DNA from: Streptococcus henryi DSM 19005
Lineage (GTDB): Bacteria > Bacillota > Bacilli > Lactobacillales > Streptococcaceae
DNA: 64,000 bases
Reading direction: 5' to 3'
NCBI RefSeq assembly: GCF_000376985.1
Contig: NZ_AQYA01000037.1
Coordinates: forward strand, 124,001-188,000
This document shows, one piece after another, positions 1 to 8,591 of the stretch; positions within the stretch are counted from its first letter, which is position 1, and the number at the start of each line of letters is the position of its first letter. Position numbers and translations under genes: made by a program. The notes below the pieces were generated by a model. It worked only from the letters and a program-made list of their open reading frames with translations, made no database searches and was not told the origin of the DNA.

Positions 1-28
1 ATCTATTTTTCTATTTTTAAATCTACCT

Positions 29-58
29 AACCGCTCTCAATTTGAGGGCGGTTTTTTT
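29..58 (+). terminator. Rho-independent terminator of a gene left of the window
   Basis: An imperfect inverted repeat (ACCGCTCTCA against GAGGGCGGT) is followed by seven T. The gene it ends lies outside the window. Confidence 0.6.
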
Positions 59-170
59 GTTTGGTCCCGACATTAATGTCGGTCGGTCTGACAAAATTGA
101 GGTCAACATTGAAGGGGTTGAGATCCTAATCAATGGTGTAACTTACAAGCTGGAAAAGAAACCAGTCTAA
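57..170 (+). pseudogene. Possible C-terminal fragment of a phage-type protein
   Basis: A short open stretch ends at a TAA at 168-170 and its last residues read VEILINGVTYKLEKKPV. There is no ATG in frame and no ribosome binding site: the frame opens directly behind a terminator, with only a TTG at 57. The composition looks like real coding sequence, perhaps the tail of a phage or plasmid protein. A strong hairpin follows directly at 175-213. I cannot name the family, and it may be chance. Confidence 0.25.
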
Positions 171-174
171 AAAA

Positions 175-213
175 GAATCAAGCCCTTTGGAAATCCTCCA
201 GAGGGCTTGATTC
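175..213 (+). terminator. Strong hairpin, terminator-like
   Basis: The arms AATCAAGCCCT and AGGGCTTGATT pair almost perfectly around a short loop, with extra TGGA/TCCA pairing. It directly follows the possible gene fragment and has only a weak T tract. Confidence 0.5.
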
Positions 214-687
214 ATAGTCTGAAAGTGGTATAATTTAGGTCAACAGGTTCTGCTAATAATTTTCATGCCCCAAAAGCTCTATAAAGGTCCGTTGGGGCAA
301 AATTGGGGCATAAGTTCAAAACTTACCCAGACTTACCTGACAAAAATAATCAAGTTTACAACTTATAAAGACTTATTTTATTGAAGTTTCTACTATTGAA
401 TATCATTGAAAATGCGTTCTATTGAAAAGACGCTGTAAAATAATTCAGCTCTAAAAAGCCTATTGTCTCAACGTTTCTACGTTGTGCAATAGGCTTTTTT
501 GTGTTTAAGGGGCAAAATAATAAACTTGAATAGTTGAGAGATTACTATATATGAAATAATTTCTAGATTATTGACTCATAAAACTACTCAAAAAATATCT
601 CAAGATGGTTGATTATTTTTCATAACTTGCCTGAATGGGATCAAAAGTTTATAATGTAATTAATAAATAGAGGAGGAGTGGCTTGAT
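214..687. other. Gene-free left-edge region with repeated GGGGCA motifs
   Basis: No credible gene is seen. At 266-314 the motif TGCCCCAA occurs once inverted and TTGGGGCA twice in direct orientation, the pattern of a recombinase or regulator site. Between about 322 and 377 the words ACTTAC and ACTTAT recur. A large hairpin lies at 453-500. The layout fits the end of an excised or decayed mobile element, but no integrase is visible. Confidence 0.3.
453..500 (+). terminator. Rho-independent terminator
   Basis: The outer arms AAAAGCCTATTG and CAATAGGCTTTT pair perfectly, and an inner CAACG/CGTTG stem extends the hairpin before a T run. No gene lies just upstream, so what it terminates is unknown. 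It may end a small RNA or the remnant of an element. Confidence 0.6.
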
Positions 688-843
688 TTGTTAAAGAGAG
701 TAGTTATAATATTATTTATTTTTTCAATCATCAAAATCATCCTCATGGTCTTAACAATACGTTTTATGAAAGTAAGACCTATGACTGAAGAAGAAAAAAT
801 TGTGTTCGATAAGGAAGAGAATGATAGATTCTTTGAAGACTAG
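688..843 (+). CDS. Small single-pass membrane protein, function unknown
   Basis: This is a 51-residue protein starting at TTG 688, with the purine-rich AGGAGGAGTGG at 671-681 as ribosome binding site. An earlier TTG at 683 meets a stop after two codons. Residues 5-25 are strongly hydrophobic (isoleucine, leucine, phenylalanine) and form one membrane segment. A short acidic tail rich in E and D follows. A strong terminator sits directly after the stop. I do not recognise a family. The good ribosome site, membrane segment and terminator together argue that it is real. Confidence 0.55.
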   Translation: MLKRVVIILFIFSIIKIILMVLTIRFMKVRPMTEEEKIVFDKEENDRFFED

Positions 844-876
844 AAAAACGTTTGGAAAAGTCCAAACGTTTTTTTT
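844..876. terminator. Bidirectional terminator between the small membrane gene and pyrD
   Basis: The perfect arms AAACGTTTGGA and TCCAAACGTTT are flanked by A and T runs. The site serves the small gene on the plus strand and pyrD on the minus strand. Confidence 0.8.
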
Positions 877-1810
877 ATGCTAGATAGTTTAACTTTCCTC
901 TGAAATCTTCCAGTGTTTCGTATCCTTTTTCTTGCATAATAGCTTTAAGTTCACTAGTGATGCGTTCGAATATAGCTGGCCCTTCTTGATGGAGAGCAGT
1001 TCCGATTTGAACCATGCTAGCACCGCATAAGATATGTTCAAAAGCATCACGCCCTGTTTTAACGCCACCAGTACCAATAATTTGGATGCTAGGGTTTAGT
1101 CGTTGATAGAAAGCGTGGACATTTGCAAGAGCAGTTGGTTTGACATAGTCTCCACCGATTCCACCAAATCCATTTTTGGGTTTAATTAAGACAGTCTCGT
1201 CTTCTATAACAAGCCCATTTCCAATTGAATTGATACAGTTGACAAATGTAAGAGGAAATTTATTAAATACAGCCGCTGCTTGGTCAAAATGCACAATATC
1301 AAAATATGGTGGTAACTTAACCCCCAGTGGCTTAGTAAAATACGTGAAAACTTCAGTTAGAATAGCTTCAGTTGTTTCAAAGTCGTAAGCGATTTGAGGT
1401 TTTCCAGGGACATTTGGACAAGAGAGATTTAACTCGATAAGCCCTTTGTAATCAGATGCTTCAACCGCTTTTAAAATAGTGTGCGTCTCATCTTGTGATA
1501 AACCAACTAATGATAAGAAATGAGGTTTGCTATCTGGATTGTTTTGGAGCTCAGTCACAAAATCTAGGTAATACTGATAACCATGATTAGGCAATCCCAT
1601 AGAATTGATAGAACCAAGTAAAGTGTCAGCATAACGAGGTTCGGGATTTCCAGGTCGCGCGTTTAGAGTTCCGGTTTTTGTAACAAATGAACCTGCAGCA
1701 GAAGCTTCAATTTCTAGTAATTCCTCTCGGGTCATGCAGTAAACCCCTGCAGCATTCATTAGGCAATTATCAAAAGTGAAACTACCGATTTTAGTAGCGG
1801 TTGAAACCAT
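875..1810 (-). CDS. pyrD: Dihydroorotate dehydrogenase, class 1A (fumarate-dependent)
   Basis: The 311-residue protein oxidises dihydroorotate to orotate in pyrimidine synthesis. Its length and sequence match the soluble FMN enzyme of lactococci and streptococci (PyrDA type), a homodimer that uses fumarate. The catalytic cysteine is in [13 protein letters not shown] near residue 130, and FMN-binding glycines are in [14 protein letters not shown] near residue 250. It stands alone, transcribed toward the left edge, with GGAGA just before the ATG. No class 1B partner (PyrK) is adjacent, in line with class 1A. The family call is firm. Confidence 0.95.
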   Translation of the reverse strand: MVSTATKIGSFTFDNCLMNAAGVYCMTREELLEIEASAAGSFVTKTGTLNARPGNPEPRYADTLLGSINSMGLPNHGYQYYLDFVTELQNNPDSKPHFLSLVGLSQDETHTILKAVEASDYKGLIELNLSCPNVPGKPQIAYDFETTEAILTEVFTYFTKPLGVKLPPYFDIVHFDQAAAVFNKFPLTFVNCINSIGNGLVIEDETVLIKPKNGFGGIGGDYVKPTALANVHAFYQRLNPSIQIIGTGGVKTGRDAFEHILCGASMVQIGTALHQEGPAIFERITSELKAIMQEKGYETLEDFRGKLNYLA

Positions 1811-1929
1811 AATGTTCTCCTATTGTATGATATTTTACTCTATTTTACTATTTAAAGGAGATGAAATCAAGTCATTTCCGAACAATAGCAGAGCCCTTGA
1901 ATAAAATATTTTAATAATCATGTTTTGGT

Positions 1930-1981
1930 TTGTCTTAAAGTTGAGAGAGTGATATAATAACATTTGAACAAATGTTCAAAT
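1930..1981 (+). promoter_or_regulatory. Promoter and ArsR/SmtB-type operator of the cadC-cadA operon
   Basis: TTGTCT at 1930-1935 and TATAAT at 1953-1958 are 17 bp apart. Directly downstream, at 1962-1981, lies the near-perfect palindrome ATTTGAACAAATGTTCAAAT (nine-base arms, two-base centre). Palindromes of this type are known operators of SmtB/CzrA/CadC repressors. Its place over the start of transcription fits repression by the downstream ArsR-family gene and release by metal. Confidence 0.8.
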
Positions 1982-2006
1982 ATAAAAATGTTATCAAGGA
2001 AATATT

Positions 2007-2324
2007 ATGACTATGAATCAATTTAAAGTGACAGATAAATTAGAAGGACAATTACTAGAAGATGTTGCTCACTTTTTTAAAGCGCTGGGCAATGAAACAC
2101 GTACTCAAATTATCTGGTCGCTTCGAGAATCTAGTAAAAAATCTAGTGAGCTTGCAGAAAGTCTGAAGATGTCCCCCTCAGCAATATCGCATCAGCTTAC
2201 ATTGTTGAAGCACTTAAAAATTGTAACATCACGTCGTGATGGTAAAAATCAAATCTACTCATTATCAGATGAGCATATTGATCGAATTCTCACATCTGTT
2301 GTTGAGCATTATCAGGAGGATTGA
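2007..2324 (+). CDS. cadC: ArsR/SmtB-family metal-sensing repressor
   Basis: A 105-residue winged-helix protein. The DNA-reading helix is in the segment SELAESLKMSPSAISHQLTLLKHLKIV (about residues 49-76). It lacks the N-terminal cysteine cluster of classical CadC; the only metal ligands visible are H and D residues near the C terminus (DEHIDRIL, VVEHYQED), the alpha-5 site typical of the zinc sensors CzrA and SmtB. Zinc is therefore a more likely inducer than cadmium. The stop overlaps the TTG preceding the ATPase, so the two genes are co-transcribed. A matching palindromic operator lies upstream. Confidence 0.8.
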   Translation: MTMNQFKVTDKLEGQLLEDVAHFFKALGNETRTQIIWSLRESSKKSSELAESLKMSPSAISHQLTLLKHLKIVTSRRDGKNQIYSLSDEHIDRILTSVVEHYQED

Positions 2325-2326
2325 AA

Positions 2327-4207
2327 ATGTCATCAAAAGCTAAACTGAAATTAAGACGAATTTTAGGTGCGACTCTTTTAATGGTGACTGTTTTCCTATT
2401 TGTTAAAAAGAGTCAGTTGCCCCTTTGGGGACAAGCTTTACTTTACAGCATTCCTTATTTATTGGCGGGATATGATGTCCTGAAAAAAGCTTTGTTAAAA
2501 TTATGGAAAGGTAATCTTTTTAGTGAGCATTTCCTTATGTCATTGGCAACTCTAGGGGCGTTTGGACTGAGTTTTATGACTGGCCAAGCAGAATTCCTTG
2601 AAGCTGTCTTTGTCATGATTTTTTATCAAGTTGGGGAGCTTTTTGAGAATATTGCAGAAGGAAGTAGTGAAAAATCAATTTCTGACTTGTTAGATTTAAG
2701 ACCAACTATTGTTCACCTAGAAAGAGACAGTCAATTAATAGATGTTGAACCAGGCTCACTGGCACTCGGTGATATTATTCTTATTAAACCTGGTGAAAAG
2801 ATTGCAATCGATGGTGTTGTCATTGAAGGTAAGACCCAAGTTGATACGTCGGCTTTAACTGGAGAAAGTTTACCAAGGACAATCGAAGTTGGGGATGAAA
2901 TTCTTTCTGGAACAGTCAATATGTCAGGTATTATTCACGTAAAAGTTCTCCGGGTCTTGGAAGATTCCACCTTAACTAAGATTTTAGAATTGATGGAGCA
3001 TACAGCTGATTTTAAGTCTAAAAATGAAACTTTTATGACACGTTTTGCTGCCATATACACACCTACGGTTGTCATTTTGGCACTTGTTCTTGCTTTCCTC
3101 CCTCCACTTTTGTCTGGCAATTTTGGCGCAAACTTTCCTGAGTGGCTTAGCAGAGCATTAACCTTTTTGGTCATTTCTTGTCCCTGTGCTTTGGTTATTT
3201 CAATTCCACTGAGTTTTTTTGGAGGCTTAGGAGCAAGTTCAAAAATTGGAGTTTTAGTTAAGGGCTCTAATCATTTGGAGAATTTAGCTCATCTTGAAAC
3301 ACTGGTATTTGATAAAACAGGTACTTTGACAGAAGGCGTATTCCAAGTAACTGCGCTACATACAAATGGAATTGAAGAGGAACGTCTGCTCCATTTGGCT
3401 AGTCATGTTGAGAGATTTTCCAGTCATCCAATTGCTCAATCACTTCGAGCAGCTTACAAAAAAGAAGCGGATGATTGTTTGGTTTCCGATGTAAAGGAAT
3501 TATCAGGATATGGCATCAGCGCCAATGTTAATGGACAAAATGTTGCTGTGGGAAATGGTAAATATATGGATGAGTTGGGTGTCGATTGGAGGAACTGTCA
3601 TTATGTGGGAACTATTGTACATGTCGCGCTTGACAGTGTCTATGCTGGTCATATCGTGATTTCCGATCGTATTAAATCAGATACTAAATCCGGTCTTCAA
3701 GAAATTCGTAAACGTGGTGTAAAAAACTGTATCATGCTGACAGGTGATCATGAAAAAGTTGCTCAATCAGTTGCTGAGGAGCTTAATCTAACTAGCTTTG
3801 AAGCTGAGCTATTGCCAGCAGATAAAGTTAAGCGATTAGAAAAGCTAATGGAATCAAAATCTCATAAGAAGACCATTGGATTTGTTGGTGACGGGATTAA
3901 TGATGCACCAGTATTGGCGCGTGCTGATATCGGTATCGCCATGGGTGGCTTAGGGAGCGATGCTGCTATTGAAGCAGCTGATGTCGTCGTTATGAATGAT
4001 GAGATTGGTAAAATTGCCCAAGCTATTACAATTGCCCGTAAGACTATAAGAATAGCTCATGAAAATGCTATTTTTTCAATTTCTGTCAAAGTTTTAGTCC
4101 TACTTTTAGCAAGTTTAGGAATTGCCAATATGTGGTTAGCTATTTTTGCAGATGTTGGTGTGACGGTACTTGCAGTTCTAAATGCCATGCGAACACTAAA
4201 AACTTAA
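2327..4207 (+). CDS. cadA: P1B-type heavy-metal-exporting ATPase (Zn/Cd/Co type) without N-terminal metal-binding domain
   Basis: A 626-residue ATP-driven metal pump of the ZntA/CadA group. The CPC membrane motif is in LVISCPCALVISIP (about residue 285), the phosphorylated aspartate in DKTGT (about 328), TGES in the actuator domain, and the hinge in GDGINDAP. The protein starts directly with membrane segments: the usual HMA domain with its CxxC is absent, so it is shorter than typical CadA (about 700 or more residues). ATG 2327 was chosen over TTG 2321 because AGGAGGA at 2314-2320 is well spaced from it. It forms an operon with the upstream repressor. Confidence 0.88.
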   Translation: MSSKAKLKLRRILGATLLMVTVFLFVKKSQLPLWGQALLYSIPYLLAGYDVLKKALLKLWKGNLFSEHFLMSLATLGAFGLSFMTGQAEFLEAVFVMIFYQVGELFENIAEGSSEKSISDLLDLRPTIVHLERDSQLIDVEPGSLALGDIILIKPGEKIAIDGVVIEGKTQVDTSALTGESLPRTIEVGDEILSGTVNMSGIIHVKVLRVLEDSTLTKILELMEHTADFKSKNETFMTRFAAIYTPTVVILALVLAFLPPLLSGNFGANFPEWLSRALTFLVISCPCALVISIPLSFFGGLGASSKIGVLVKGSNHLENLAHLETLVFDKTGTLTEGVFQVTALHTNGIEEERLLHLASHVERFSSHPIAQSLRAAYKKEADDCLVSDVKELSGYGISANVNGQNVAVGNGKYMDELGVDWRNCHYVGTIVHVALDSVYAGHIVISDRIKSDTKSGLQEIRKRGVKNCIMLTGDHEKVAQSVAEELNLTSFEAELLPADKVKRLEKLMESKSHKKTIGFVGDGINDAPVLARADIGIAMGGLGSDAAIEAADVVVMNDEIGKIAQAITIARKTIRIAHENAIFSISVKVLVLLLASLGIANMWLAIFADVGVTVLAVLNAMRTLKT

Positions 4208-4343
4208 ATTTTTAATGAAAACGTTATTTTAGTAGCTTTTTTTGGTATTTTTTTGTAAAATGGTAACGTATGCGACTGACATAGTCGTAAATATTATTGC
4301 ACACAGCCGTAAGGCTATTGTATCATTAAAAGGAGAACAACTA

Positions 4344-5039
4344 ATGGTAAAATTGGTTTTCGCTCGCCACGGTGAGTCAGAATGGAACAAAGCTAACCTC
4401 TTTACTGGTTGGGCAGACGTTGACCTTTCAGAAAAAGGAACTCAACAAGCTATTGACGCTGGTAAATTGATTAAAGAAGCAGGAATCGAGTTTGACCTTG
4501 CTTTCACTTCAGTTCTTAAACGTGCTATCAAAACAACTAACCTTGCTCTTGAAGCATCTGATCAACTTTGGGTACCAGTTGAAAAATCATGGCGCTTGAA
4601 CGAACGTCACTACGGTGGTTTGACAGGTAAAAACAAAGCTGAAGCAGCTGAGCAATTTGGTGATGAACAAGTTCACATCTGGCGTCGTTCATATGACGTA
4701 TTGCCTCCAGATATGGCAAAAGATGATGAGCACTCAGCTCACACAGACCGTCGTTACGCTTTGCTTGATGATTCTGTTATTCCAGATGCAGAAAACTTGA
4801 AAGTTACTTTGGAACGTGCACTTCCTTTCTGGGAAGATAAAATCGCTCCAGCGCTTAAATCAGGTAAAAATGTTTTCGTTGGTGCACATGGTAACTCAAT
4901 CCGTGCCCTTGTAAAACACATCAAACAATTGTCAGATGACGAAATCATGGATGTTGAAATCCCTAACTTCCCACCATTGGTGTTCGAATTTGACGAAAAA
5001 TTGAACGTTACTGGCGAATACTACCTTGGTGGTGAATAA
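4344..5039 (+). CDS. gpmA: 2,3-bisphosphoglycerate-dependent phosphoglycerate mutase
   Basis: A 231-residue glycolytic enzyme that interconverts 3- and 2-phosphoglycerate. The phosphohistidine motif [12 protein letters not shown] is at the N terminus and the second catalytic histidine in [11 protein letters not shown] near residue 183. ATG 4344 has AGGAGA seven bases upstream; the frame stays open back to 4242 but has no better start. Codon use is strongly biased toward common codons, as in a highly expressed gene. The upstream TGAAAACGTTATTT (about 4215) resembles a catabolite control (cre) site, which is only a weak suggestion. Confidence 0.95.
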   Translation: MVKLVFARHGESEWNKANLFTGWADVDLSEKGTQQAIDAGKLIKEAGIEFDLAFTSVLKRAIKTTNLALEASDQLWVPVEKSWRLNERHYGGLTGKNKAEAAEQFGDEQVHIWRRSYDVLPPDMAKDDEHSAHTDRRYALLDDSVIPDAENLKVTLERALPFWEDKIAPALKSGKNVFVGAHGNSIRALVKHIKQLSDDEIMDVEIPNFPPLVFEFDEKLNVTGEYYLGGE

Positions 5040-5048
5040 TAAGTATTA

Positions 5049-5079
5049 GAATCAAGTCTTTTGGCTTGGTTCTTTTTTT
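5049..5079 (+). terminator. Terminator of gpmA
   Basis: The arms GAATCAAG and CTTGGTTC (one G-T pair) are followed by seven T. Confidence 0.7.
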
Positions 5080-5222
5080 GGAAAAATCATCTATCGTGAC
5101 ATTTTCAGCTAAAAGTAGCCTATTTGAAATCAAAGTAAAAATAACTAGAAATCATTTTACTTGCTTATCAGATAAATAGATTTGTGGTAATATAGCATTA
5201 TCAGAATTGAGGAGGATGGAAA

Positions 5223-5744
5223 ATGAAAGCAGCAGAACGCCGACAAAAAATTATTGAAAGTCTTAGTCAGGTTACAGATCCTATTTCTGCTAGTCATCTA
5301 GCAAAGACATTAGGGGTTAGCCGTCAGATTATTGTTGGAGATGTTGCCCTTCTACGAGCTAATGGTAATGATATCATTTCAACACCAAGAGGCTATGTGT
5401 TAACCCAATCTCTTTATTCTAGTCAATTCATTGGGAAAATTGCCTGTCGTCATGATATATCTAGTACTAGAGAAGAACTTGAGTTGATTGTGGAAAATGG
5501 GGGAATTGTTGTTGATGTCGAGGTGGAGCATCCAGTTTATGGCATGCTAACAGCTCCCTTGAATATCAAGTCGAATGATGATATTAATAACTTCATGTCA
5601 AAAATTGAGACGTCACAGGCTACTCTTCTTTCGACGCTAACGCAAGGGATACATGTCCACACTATTTCTTGTCAGAGTAAAGATGAATTTGACAAAATAA
5701 AGGCAGACTTAACTCAAGCATCTTTTATATTAGGAGAAAACTAA
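5223..5744 (+). CDS. niaR: NiaR-type transcription repressor of NAD precursor uptake
   Basis: A 173-residue protein with an N-terminal HTH_11 winged helix (residues 1-60; HLAKTLGVSRQIIVGDVALLRANG) and a C-terminal 3H domain with conserved histidines in CRHD, VEHPVYG and GIHVHTIS. Family members bind nicotinic acid and repress niacin salvage and transport genes. The start has GGAGGAT directly upstream. The next gene is the niacin transporter, whose promoter carries a palindrome over its -35 box, which explains the pairing. Confidence 0.9.
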   Translation: MKAAERRQKIIESLSQVTDPISASHLAKTLGVSRQIIVGDVALLRANGNDIISTPRGYVLTQSLYSSQFIGKIACRHDISSTREELELIVENGGIVVDVEVEHPVYGMLTAPLNIKSNDDINNFMSKIETSQATLLSTLTQGIHVHTISCQSKDEFDKIKADLTQASFILGEN

Positions 5745-5748
5745 ATAG

Positions 5749-5782
5749 GTGTCTTGACAGGTGAATATATGGAGTGTATAAT
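5749..5782 (+). promoter_or_regulatory. niaX promoter with candidate NiaR operator over the -35 box
   Basis: A textbook promoter: TTGACA at 5754-5759, a 17-bp spacer, and TATAAT at 5777-5782. The -35 box sits inside GGTGTCTTGACAGGTG, where TGTC and GACA form a palindrome. A repressor bound there would block RNA polymerase. The assignment to NiaR rests on the adjacent niaR gene and is inference. Confidence 0.65.
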
Positions 5783-5831
5783 AGTTTTCAAACTTCTGGA
5801 AAAAATCCAGTAATTTATAAGAGGTTTGAAA

Positions 5832-6380
5832 ATGAGAAATAAAGAGACAAAAGCATTAGTTTTCACTGCAATTTTAGTCGCATTTGGGATTTTGATTCCA
5901 ATGGTGATGCCAATTAAAGTTATTATTGGGCCGGCATCTTTTACACTGGCTAGTCATGTTCCGGTATTTCTGGCTATGTTCATTTCTCCACTTGTTGCTA
6001 TTCTAGTGGCTTTAGGAACGAGTTTTGGTTTTTTGATGGCAGGTTTTCCAATTGTCATTGTTATGAGAGCTGTGTCTCACTTTATATTTGCTCTACTAGG
6101 TTCATTGTGGATTAAAAAGCATCCAAATGATTTTAAAAAACCGCTTCGTGTTTTCTTATTTGCATTGATAATTAATTTCATTCATGGGCTTGCGGAATTT
6201 TTTGTAGTTTTCGTTCTAACGCAGGGAACTCAAAGTAGCACTGCCTTTGTAGGAACTTTGATCGGTTTAATTGGCTTTGGTTCGCTCCTTCATGGTTGTA
6301 TTGATTTTTATATAGCATATTACCTTTGGAAAATCCTTTCAGAAAAAGTTGGAATTGATTTTTCAGTATCATCACATTAA
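5832..6380 (+). CDS. niaX: Niacin ECF transporter substrate-binding component
   Basis: A 182-residue membrane protein with about five to six hydrophobic segments and few charged residues. It matches the NiaX family of S components, which bind niacin and use the shared energy-coupling ATPase module encoded elsewhere. The ATG at 5832 follows AGAGG at 5820-5824; a TTG two codons upstream is less likely. It is directly downstream of niaR and has its own promoter with a candidate operator. Confidence 0.85.
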   Translation: MRNKETKALVFTAILVAFGILIPMVMPIKVIIGPASFTLASHVPVFLAMFISPLVAILVALGTSFGFLMAGFPIVIVMRAVSHFIFALLGSLWIKKHPNDFKKPLRVFLFALIINFIHGLAEFFVVFVLTQGTQSSTAFVGTLIGLIGFGSLLHGCIDFYIAYYLWKILSEKVGIDFSVSSH

Positions 6381-6386
6381 TTGGAG

Positions 6387-6413
6387 TTTGGGACATCAGT
6401 TCCAAGCTTTTTT
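6387..6413 (+). terminator. Terminator of niaX
   Basis: The stem TTTGGGAC/GTTCCAAG (with two G-T pairs) around a four-base loop is followed by six T. Confidence 0.55.
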
Positions 6414-6497
6414 GTTGGTTAAAATAATAAAAGCAAAGGGTACAGAAGATTTTAACGAATTATTATTTTTAGTTGAAAGATGTACAAAAGGAAAATT

Positions 6498-6526
6498 TTG
6501 AAAAATTACGTCATTTAGTTTATAAT
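6498..6526 (+). promoter_or_regulatory. Promoter for the hypothetical gene at 6567
   Basis: TTGAAA at 6498-6503 and TATAAT at 6521-6526 are separated by exactly 17 bp, about 40 bp upstream of the start codon. Confidence 0.65.
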
Positions 6527-6566
6527 AGTAATGCTATAGTACTAGAAAGGATGTGAGGTCTTAGAG

Positions 6567-7160
6567 ATGTCAACATATCAATTTCCTTCAGTGGATGATA
6601 ATGAACCAATCGTTGGTACACCAGTCATCATGAATTTATATGAAAATGAGGACTTGATTACAAATATCAATGGCCTTTACCAAGATAAAGATTATAGCAA
6701 TCCCTCTCATTCGATTGGACAGGTAGATTCATTACCTAATCAAAGATTGGCGGTTGATCGTGAAAAAACGATAAACGAGGGAAAATCATATGCAGAGTTA
6801 GCGCGAGAGAAGGCCAGACGTGATGTTAAAGAAAAACGTCAGAACTACTTACTCAATGAAGTTAAAAAACCTTCTAAAGCAACCTTCCAAAAAGATCTAC
6901 AAGCTACTGCAGTTAAAAAAGCATCTAAATCTGACAATGACTTTAGTCGTTATGGTGAAAAACTTAAACAAGAACAGTATATTCTTGCAGAATTACCAAC
7001 CATATATCAAAAGGTAAATCCAGAACCAAAAACAAATCAAAAGAATAACTATGACTTCCTAAAGCGTAGTCAAATATATAATAAAAAAGAAAATACAGCT
7101 CAAAAAGAGCATCGTATTGCACAAGAACTCAACTTGACGCGATTTGAAGACGTCAATTGA
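6567..7160 (+). CDS. Conserved streptococcal hypothetical protein upstream of murC
   Basis: A 197-residue soluble protein, rich in K, E, N and Q, with no signal peptide or membrane segment. Most of it looks disordered or helical: residues 70-110 are a charged stretch (YAELAREKARRDVKEKRQ), and the end (KEHRIAQELNLTRFEDV) could form an amphipathic helix. I recognise no enzymatic motif. It lies 50 bp before murC with a promoter of its own. As I recall, other streptococci such as S. pneumoniae carry a similar hypothetical gene at this place, hinting at a link with cell wall growth. The function is unknown. Confidence 0.75.
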   Translation: MSTYQFPSVDDNEPIVGTPVIMNLYENEDLITNINGLYQDKDYSNPSHSIGQVDSLPNQRLAVDREKTINEGKSYAELAREKARRDVKEKRQNYLLNEVKKPSKATFQKDLQATAVKKASKSDNDFSRYGEKLKQEQYILAELPTIYQKVNPEPKTNQKNNYDFLKRSQIYNKKENTAQKEHRIAQELNLTRFEDVN

Positions 7161-7210
7161 GATTTGCTAGAGCTTAGCTTGATTTTTTGTGCTCACATTA
7201 AGGAGTAATC

Positions 7211-8542
7211 ATGTCAAAAACATATCATTTTATTGGAATCAAAGGATCAGGTATGAGTGCCTTAGCACTCATGCTTCATCAAATGGGACACAAAGTGCAA
7301 GGTTCTGATGTCGAAAAATATTATTTTACACAACGCGGACTAGAACAAGCAGGTATTCCAATTCTTCCGTTCTCAGAAGATAATATTACTGAAGTTGTTG
7401 AACTAATTGCAGGAAATGCATTCCGAGAAGATAATAATATTGAAGTGGCTTACGCTATTAAAAATGGCTTCCAATTCAAACGTTACCATGAATTTCTTGG
7501 GGAATTCATGACACAATTTACAAGTTTGGGAGTTGCAGGAGCACATGGTAAGACTTCTACAACCGGACTTTTATCACATGTCTTGAAAAACATCACAGAA
7601 ACTTCATATCTGATTGGTGATGGTACAGGACGTGGTTTAGCAAATAGTAAATATTTTGTCTTTGAATCTGATGAATATGAGCGTCATTTCATGCCATATC
7701 ACCCAGAATATTCAATTATCACAAATATTGACTTTGATCACCCAGATTATTTCACAAGCGTAGATGATGTTTTTGATGCTTTTAACGATTATGCTAAACA
7801 AGTTAAAAAAGGTTTGTTTATCTATGGTGAAGATGACTATCTGAGAAAAATCACAGCAGAAGCACCAATTTATTACTATGGTTTCAAGGAGAATAATGAC
7901 TTTGTTGCCTACGATATAACTCGTACAACAAATGGTTCAGATTTTAAAGTTAAACATGGCGAAGTTGAGCTCGGAAATTTCCATGTACCAACATTTGGTC
8001 GTCATAATGTTCTAAATGCTACAGCAGTTATTGCAAATCTATACATTGCTGGTATGGACATGGCATTAGTAGCTGAACATCTGAAGACTTTCTCAGGTGT
8101 TAAACGTCGCTTTACTGAAAAAGTTATTAATGGGACAGTTATTATTGACGACTTCGCTCACCATCCAACTGAAATTATTGCTACAATTGATGCGGCTCGT
8201 CAAAAATTCCCATCAAAAGAAATTGTTGCTATTTTCCAACCGCATACATTTACCCGTACCATTGCATTGTTAGATGACTTTGCAAGTGCACTTAACGAAG
8301 CAGACGCAGTTTATCTTGCACAAATTTATGGTTCAGCGCGTGAAGTTGACTACGGTGATGTTAAAGTTGAAAATCTTGCAGAGAAAATTGTTAAACCTGC
8401 TAAGATTGTTACTGTTGAAAATGTTTCTCCGCTTCTTGACCATGACAATGCAGTTTATGTCTTCATGGGAGCTGGTGATATCCAACTCTATGAGCACTCA
8501 TTTGAAGAACTTTTATCAAACTTAACAAAGAATAAACAATAA
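7211..8542 (+). CDS. murC: UDP-N-acetylmuramate--L-alanine ligase
   Basis: A 443-residue cytoplasmic ligase that adds L-alanine to UDP-MurNAc, the first peptide step of peptidoglycan synthesis. The N-terminal UDP-binding motif is [13 protein letters not shown], the ATP-binding loop [13 protein letters not shown] (about residue 112), and [10 protein letters not shown] and HHPTEI are further Mur ligase motifs. Length is as expected. It is followed by a GNAT gene and mltG, another cell wall gene. Confidence 0.97.
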   Translation: MSKTYHFIGIKGSGMSALALMLHQMGHKVQGSDVEKYYFTQRGLEQAGIPILPFSEDNITEVVELIAGNAFREDNNIEVAYAIKNGFQFKRYHEFLGEFMTQFTSLGVAGAHGKTSTTGLLSHVLKNITETSYLIGDGTGRGLANSKYFVFESDEYERHFMPYHPEYSIITNIDFDHPDYFTSVDDVFDAFNDYAKQVKKGLFIYGEDDYLRKITAEAPIYYYGFKENNDFVAYDITRTTNGSDFKVKHGEVELGNFHVPTFGRHNVLNATAVIANLYIAGMDMALVAEHLKTFSGVKRRFTEKVINGTVIIDDFAHHPTEIIATIDAARQKFPSKEIVAIFQPHTFTRTIALLDDFASALNEADAVYLAQIYGSAREVDYGDVKVENLAEKIVKPAKIVTVENVSPLLDHDNAVYVFMGAGDIQLYEHSFEELLSNLTKNKQ

Positions 8543-8545
8543 GAA

Positions 8546-8571
8546 AAAGGAGCTTCTTGGCTCCTTATTTC
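8546..8571 (+). terminator. Weak hairpin after murC
   Basis: The stem AAGGAGC/GGCTCCTT lies four bases after the stop and is followed only by ATTTC. It probably attenuates rather than fully ends transcription. Confidence 0.45.
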
Positions 8572-8591
8572 ATAGGTTTGAAAGGAGATAT

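Noticed and set aside
4242..4343. N-terminal extension of gpmA
   Set aside because: Phosphoglycerate mutase begins at [11 protein letters not shown], and AGGAGA is placed for ATG 4344.
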